Positions 63,228 through 64,000 of a stretch of DNA of 64,000 nt are shown piece after piece. The number at the start of each line of letters is the position of its first letter. Within the stretch, counting starts at the first letter, position 1. The notes under the pieces are model-generated. The model did not search any database, was not told the DNA's origin, and saw only the letters and a list, made by a program, of their open reading frames with translations. The DNA lies in the NCBI RefSeq assembly GCF_000379485.1, contig NZ_KB902278.1, forward strand, positions 62,001 to 126,000, given 5' to 3'. Source of the DNA: Wenxinia marina DSM 24838. GTDB lineage: Bacteria; Pseudomonadota; Alphaproteobacteria; Rhodobacterales; Rhodobacteraceae. The translations under genes were made by a program, and so were the position numbers.

Positions 63228-64000
63228 ATGGCTCAGTCGTTCCTCGGACAGAAGCGCCTTCGCAAGTACTACGGCAAGATCCGTGAAGTTCTCGAGATGC
63301 CGAACCTCATCGAGGTTCAGAAGGCGTCCTACGACCTGTTCCTGAAGTCCGGCGACCAGCCCGAGCCGATGGACGGCGAAGGTCTGCGCGGCACGTTCCA
63401 GTCCGTCTTCCCGATCAAGGACTTCAACGAGACCGCGGTGCTGGAGTTCGTGCGCTACGAGCTTGAGAAGCCCAAGTACGACGTGGACGAGTGCCAGCAG
63501 CGCGACATGACCTACGCCGCGCCGCTTAAGGTGACGTTGCGCCTGATCGTGTTCGATGTCGACGAGGATACCGGCGCCAAGTCGGTCAAGGACATCAAGG
63601 AGCAGGACGTCTTCATGGGCGACATGCCCCTGATGACGCCGAACGGGACCTTCATCGTGAACGGGACGGAGCGGGTCATCGTCAGCCAGATGCACCGCTC
63701 CCCGGGCGTGTTCTTCGACCACGACAAGGGCAAGACGCACTCCTCGGGCAAGCTGCTGTTCGCCTGCCGGATCATTCCCTACCGCGGCTCGTGGCTCGAC
63801 TTCGAGTTCGACGCCAAGGACCTCGTCTACGCGCGGATCGACCGTCGCCGGAAGCTGCCGGTGACGACCCTGCTCTATGCCCTCGGCATGGATCAGGAGG
63901 CGATCATGAACGCCTACTACACCACCGTCGATTACGCGTTCGACAAGAAGGCCCAGGGCTGGACGACGAAGTTCTTCCCCGAGCGGGTGCGCGGCACCCG
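63228..64000 (+). CDS. rpoB: RNA polymerase beta subunit (5' part)
   Basis: The first 257 codons of rpoB are present; the gene runs off the window. The start [18 protein letters not shown] is typical of alphaproteobacteria, followed by conserved beta-subunit blocks [58 protein letters not shown]-type and [17 protein letters not shown]-like segments. The rifampicin region lies beyond the end. Immediately upstream is its own leader, not rplL. Confidence 0.98.
   Translation, partial: MAQSFLGQKRLRKYYGKIREVLEMPNLIEVQKASYDLFLKSGDQPEPMDGEGLRGTFQSVFPIKDFNETAVLEFVRYELEKPKYDVDECQQRDMTYAAPLKVTLRLIVFDVDEDTGAKSVKDIKEQDVFMGDMPLMTPNGTFIVNGTERVIVSQMHRSPGVFFDHDKGKTHSSGKLLFACRIIPYRGSWLDFEFDAKDLVYARIDRRRKLPVTTLLYALGMDQEAIMNAYYTTVDYAFDKKAQGWTTKFFPERVRGT

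Overview
The window is a contiguous piece of chromosome from a very GC-rich alphaproteobacterium (roughly 70% G+C by eye, third codon positions almost all G or C). Three things point to the Rhodobacterales (Rhodobacteraceae sensu lato): the ihfB-lapA-trpF order, a nepR-ecfG-kinase block divergent from phyR, and many short genes of families I associate with that order. There is no phage, plasmid, integrase or CRISPR signal. The only mobile DNA is a decayed IS3-type transposase fragment. Genes are tightly packed and often overlap by ATGA, GTGA or TGATG.

Layout. (1) 1-8.4 kb is the urease locus: end of an unknown gene, ureB, then ureC, ureE, ureF, ureG. It is interrupted by a cyclase/AhpD-like group and an opposing dihaem cytochrome between ureB and ureC, and by two related exported proteins plus a DUF1127-like gene between ureC and ureE. 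(2) 8.5-14.8 kb is a general-stress-response block: DUF1328 membrane protein, phospholipase-D-like protein with broken motifs, HisKA_2 kinase, EcfG sigma factor, NepR anti-sigma factor, PhyR, a receiver-like protein and a Crp/Fnr regulator. EcfG-type promoters are visible for nepR, phyR and the DUF1328 gene. (3) 14.8-29 kb is mixed housekeeping: aminotransferase, erythronate-dehydrogenase-like reductase, diguanylate cyclase, tRNA-Ala, a frameshifted flavin-oxidase-like gene, small envelope proteins, uvrB, SulP transporter, an NDUFS4-like complex I subunit, a chemoreceptor with a stand-alone periplasmic sensor, and tRNA-Arg.

(4) 29-36 kb is a catabolic operon: FCD-type GntR regulator, TRAP transporter dctPQM, type II dehydroquinase, shikimate/quinate dehydrogenase and a 3-dehydroshikimate dehydratase fused to an HPPD-like domain. 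Together they would import quinate or shikimate and convert it to protocatechuate. (5) 36.1-39.4 kb is an arsenate operon: an ArsR-ArsC fusion, a GAPDH and the ArsJ permease, next to the IS3 remnant. (6) 39.5-46 kb holds a cdsA/plsC lipid pair, ihfB-lapA-trpF, a GNAT acetyltransferase and a tannase-family esterase. (7) 46-53.2 kb is a corrin operon: a small His-rich membrane protein, cbiX, a gene remnant, cobH, cobL, cobI, a cbiG-cobJ fusion and cobM. (8) 53.2-61.1 kb includes an EEP-family hydrolase, a second aminotransferase, three consecutive peptide-deformylase genes with fmt (the last deformylase looks inactive), an EamA exporter and a zinc metallopeptidase. (9) 61.1-64 kb is rplJ-rplL, then an opposing DUF1801 gene, then the start of rpoB running off the end.

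Points that most deserve follow-up: the deformylase-fold pseudoenzyme before fmt; the complete shikimate-uptake-and-degradation operon with an altered dehydroquinase; the ArsR operator that covers its own start codon; the overlapping divergent EcfG promoters; the hairpin hiding the ribosome site of the DUF1127-like gene; and the chemoreceptor paired with a separate periplasmic sensor. All family calls come from reading the translations; no database search was run.
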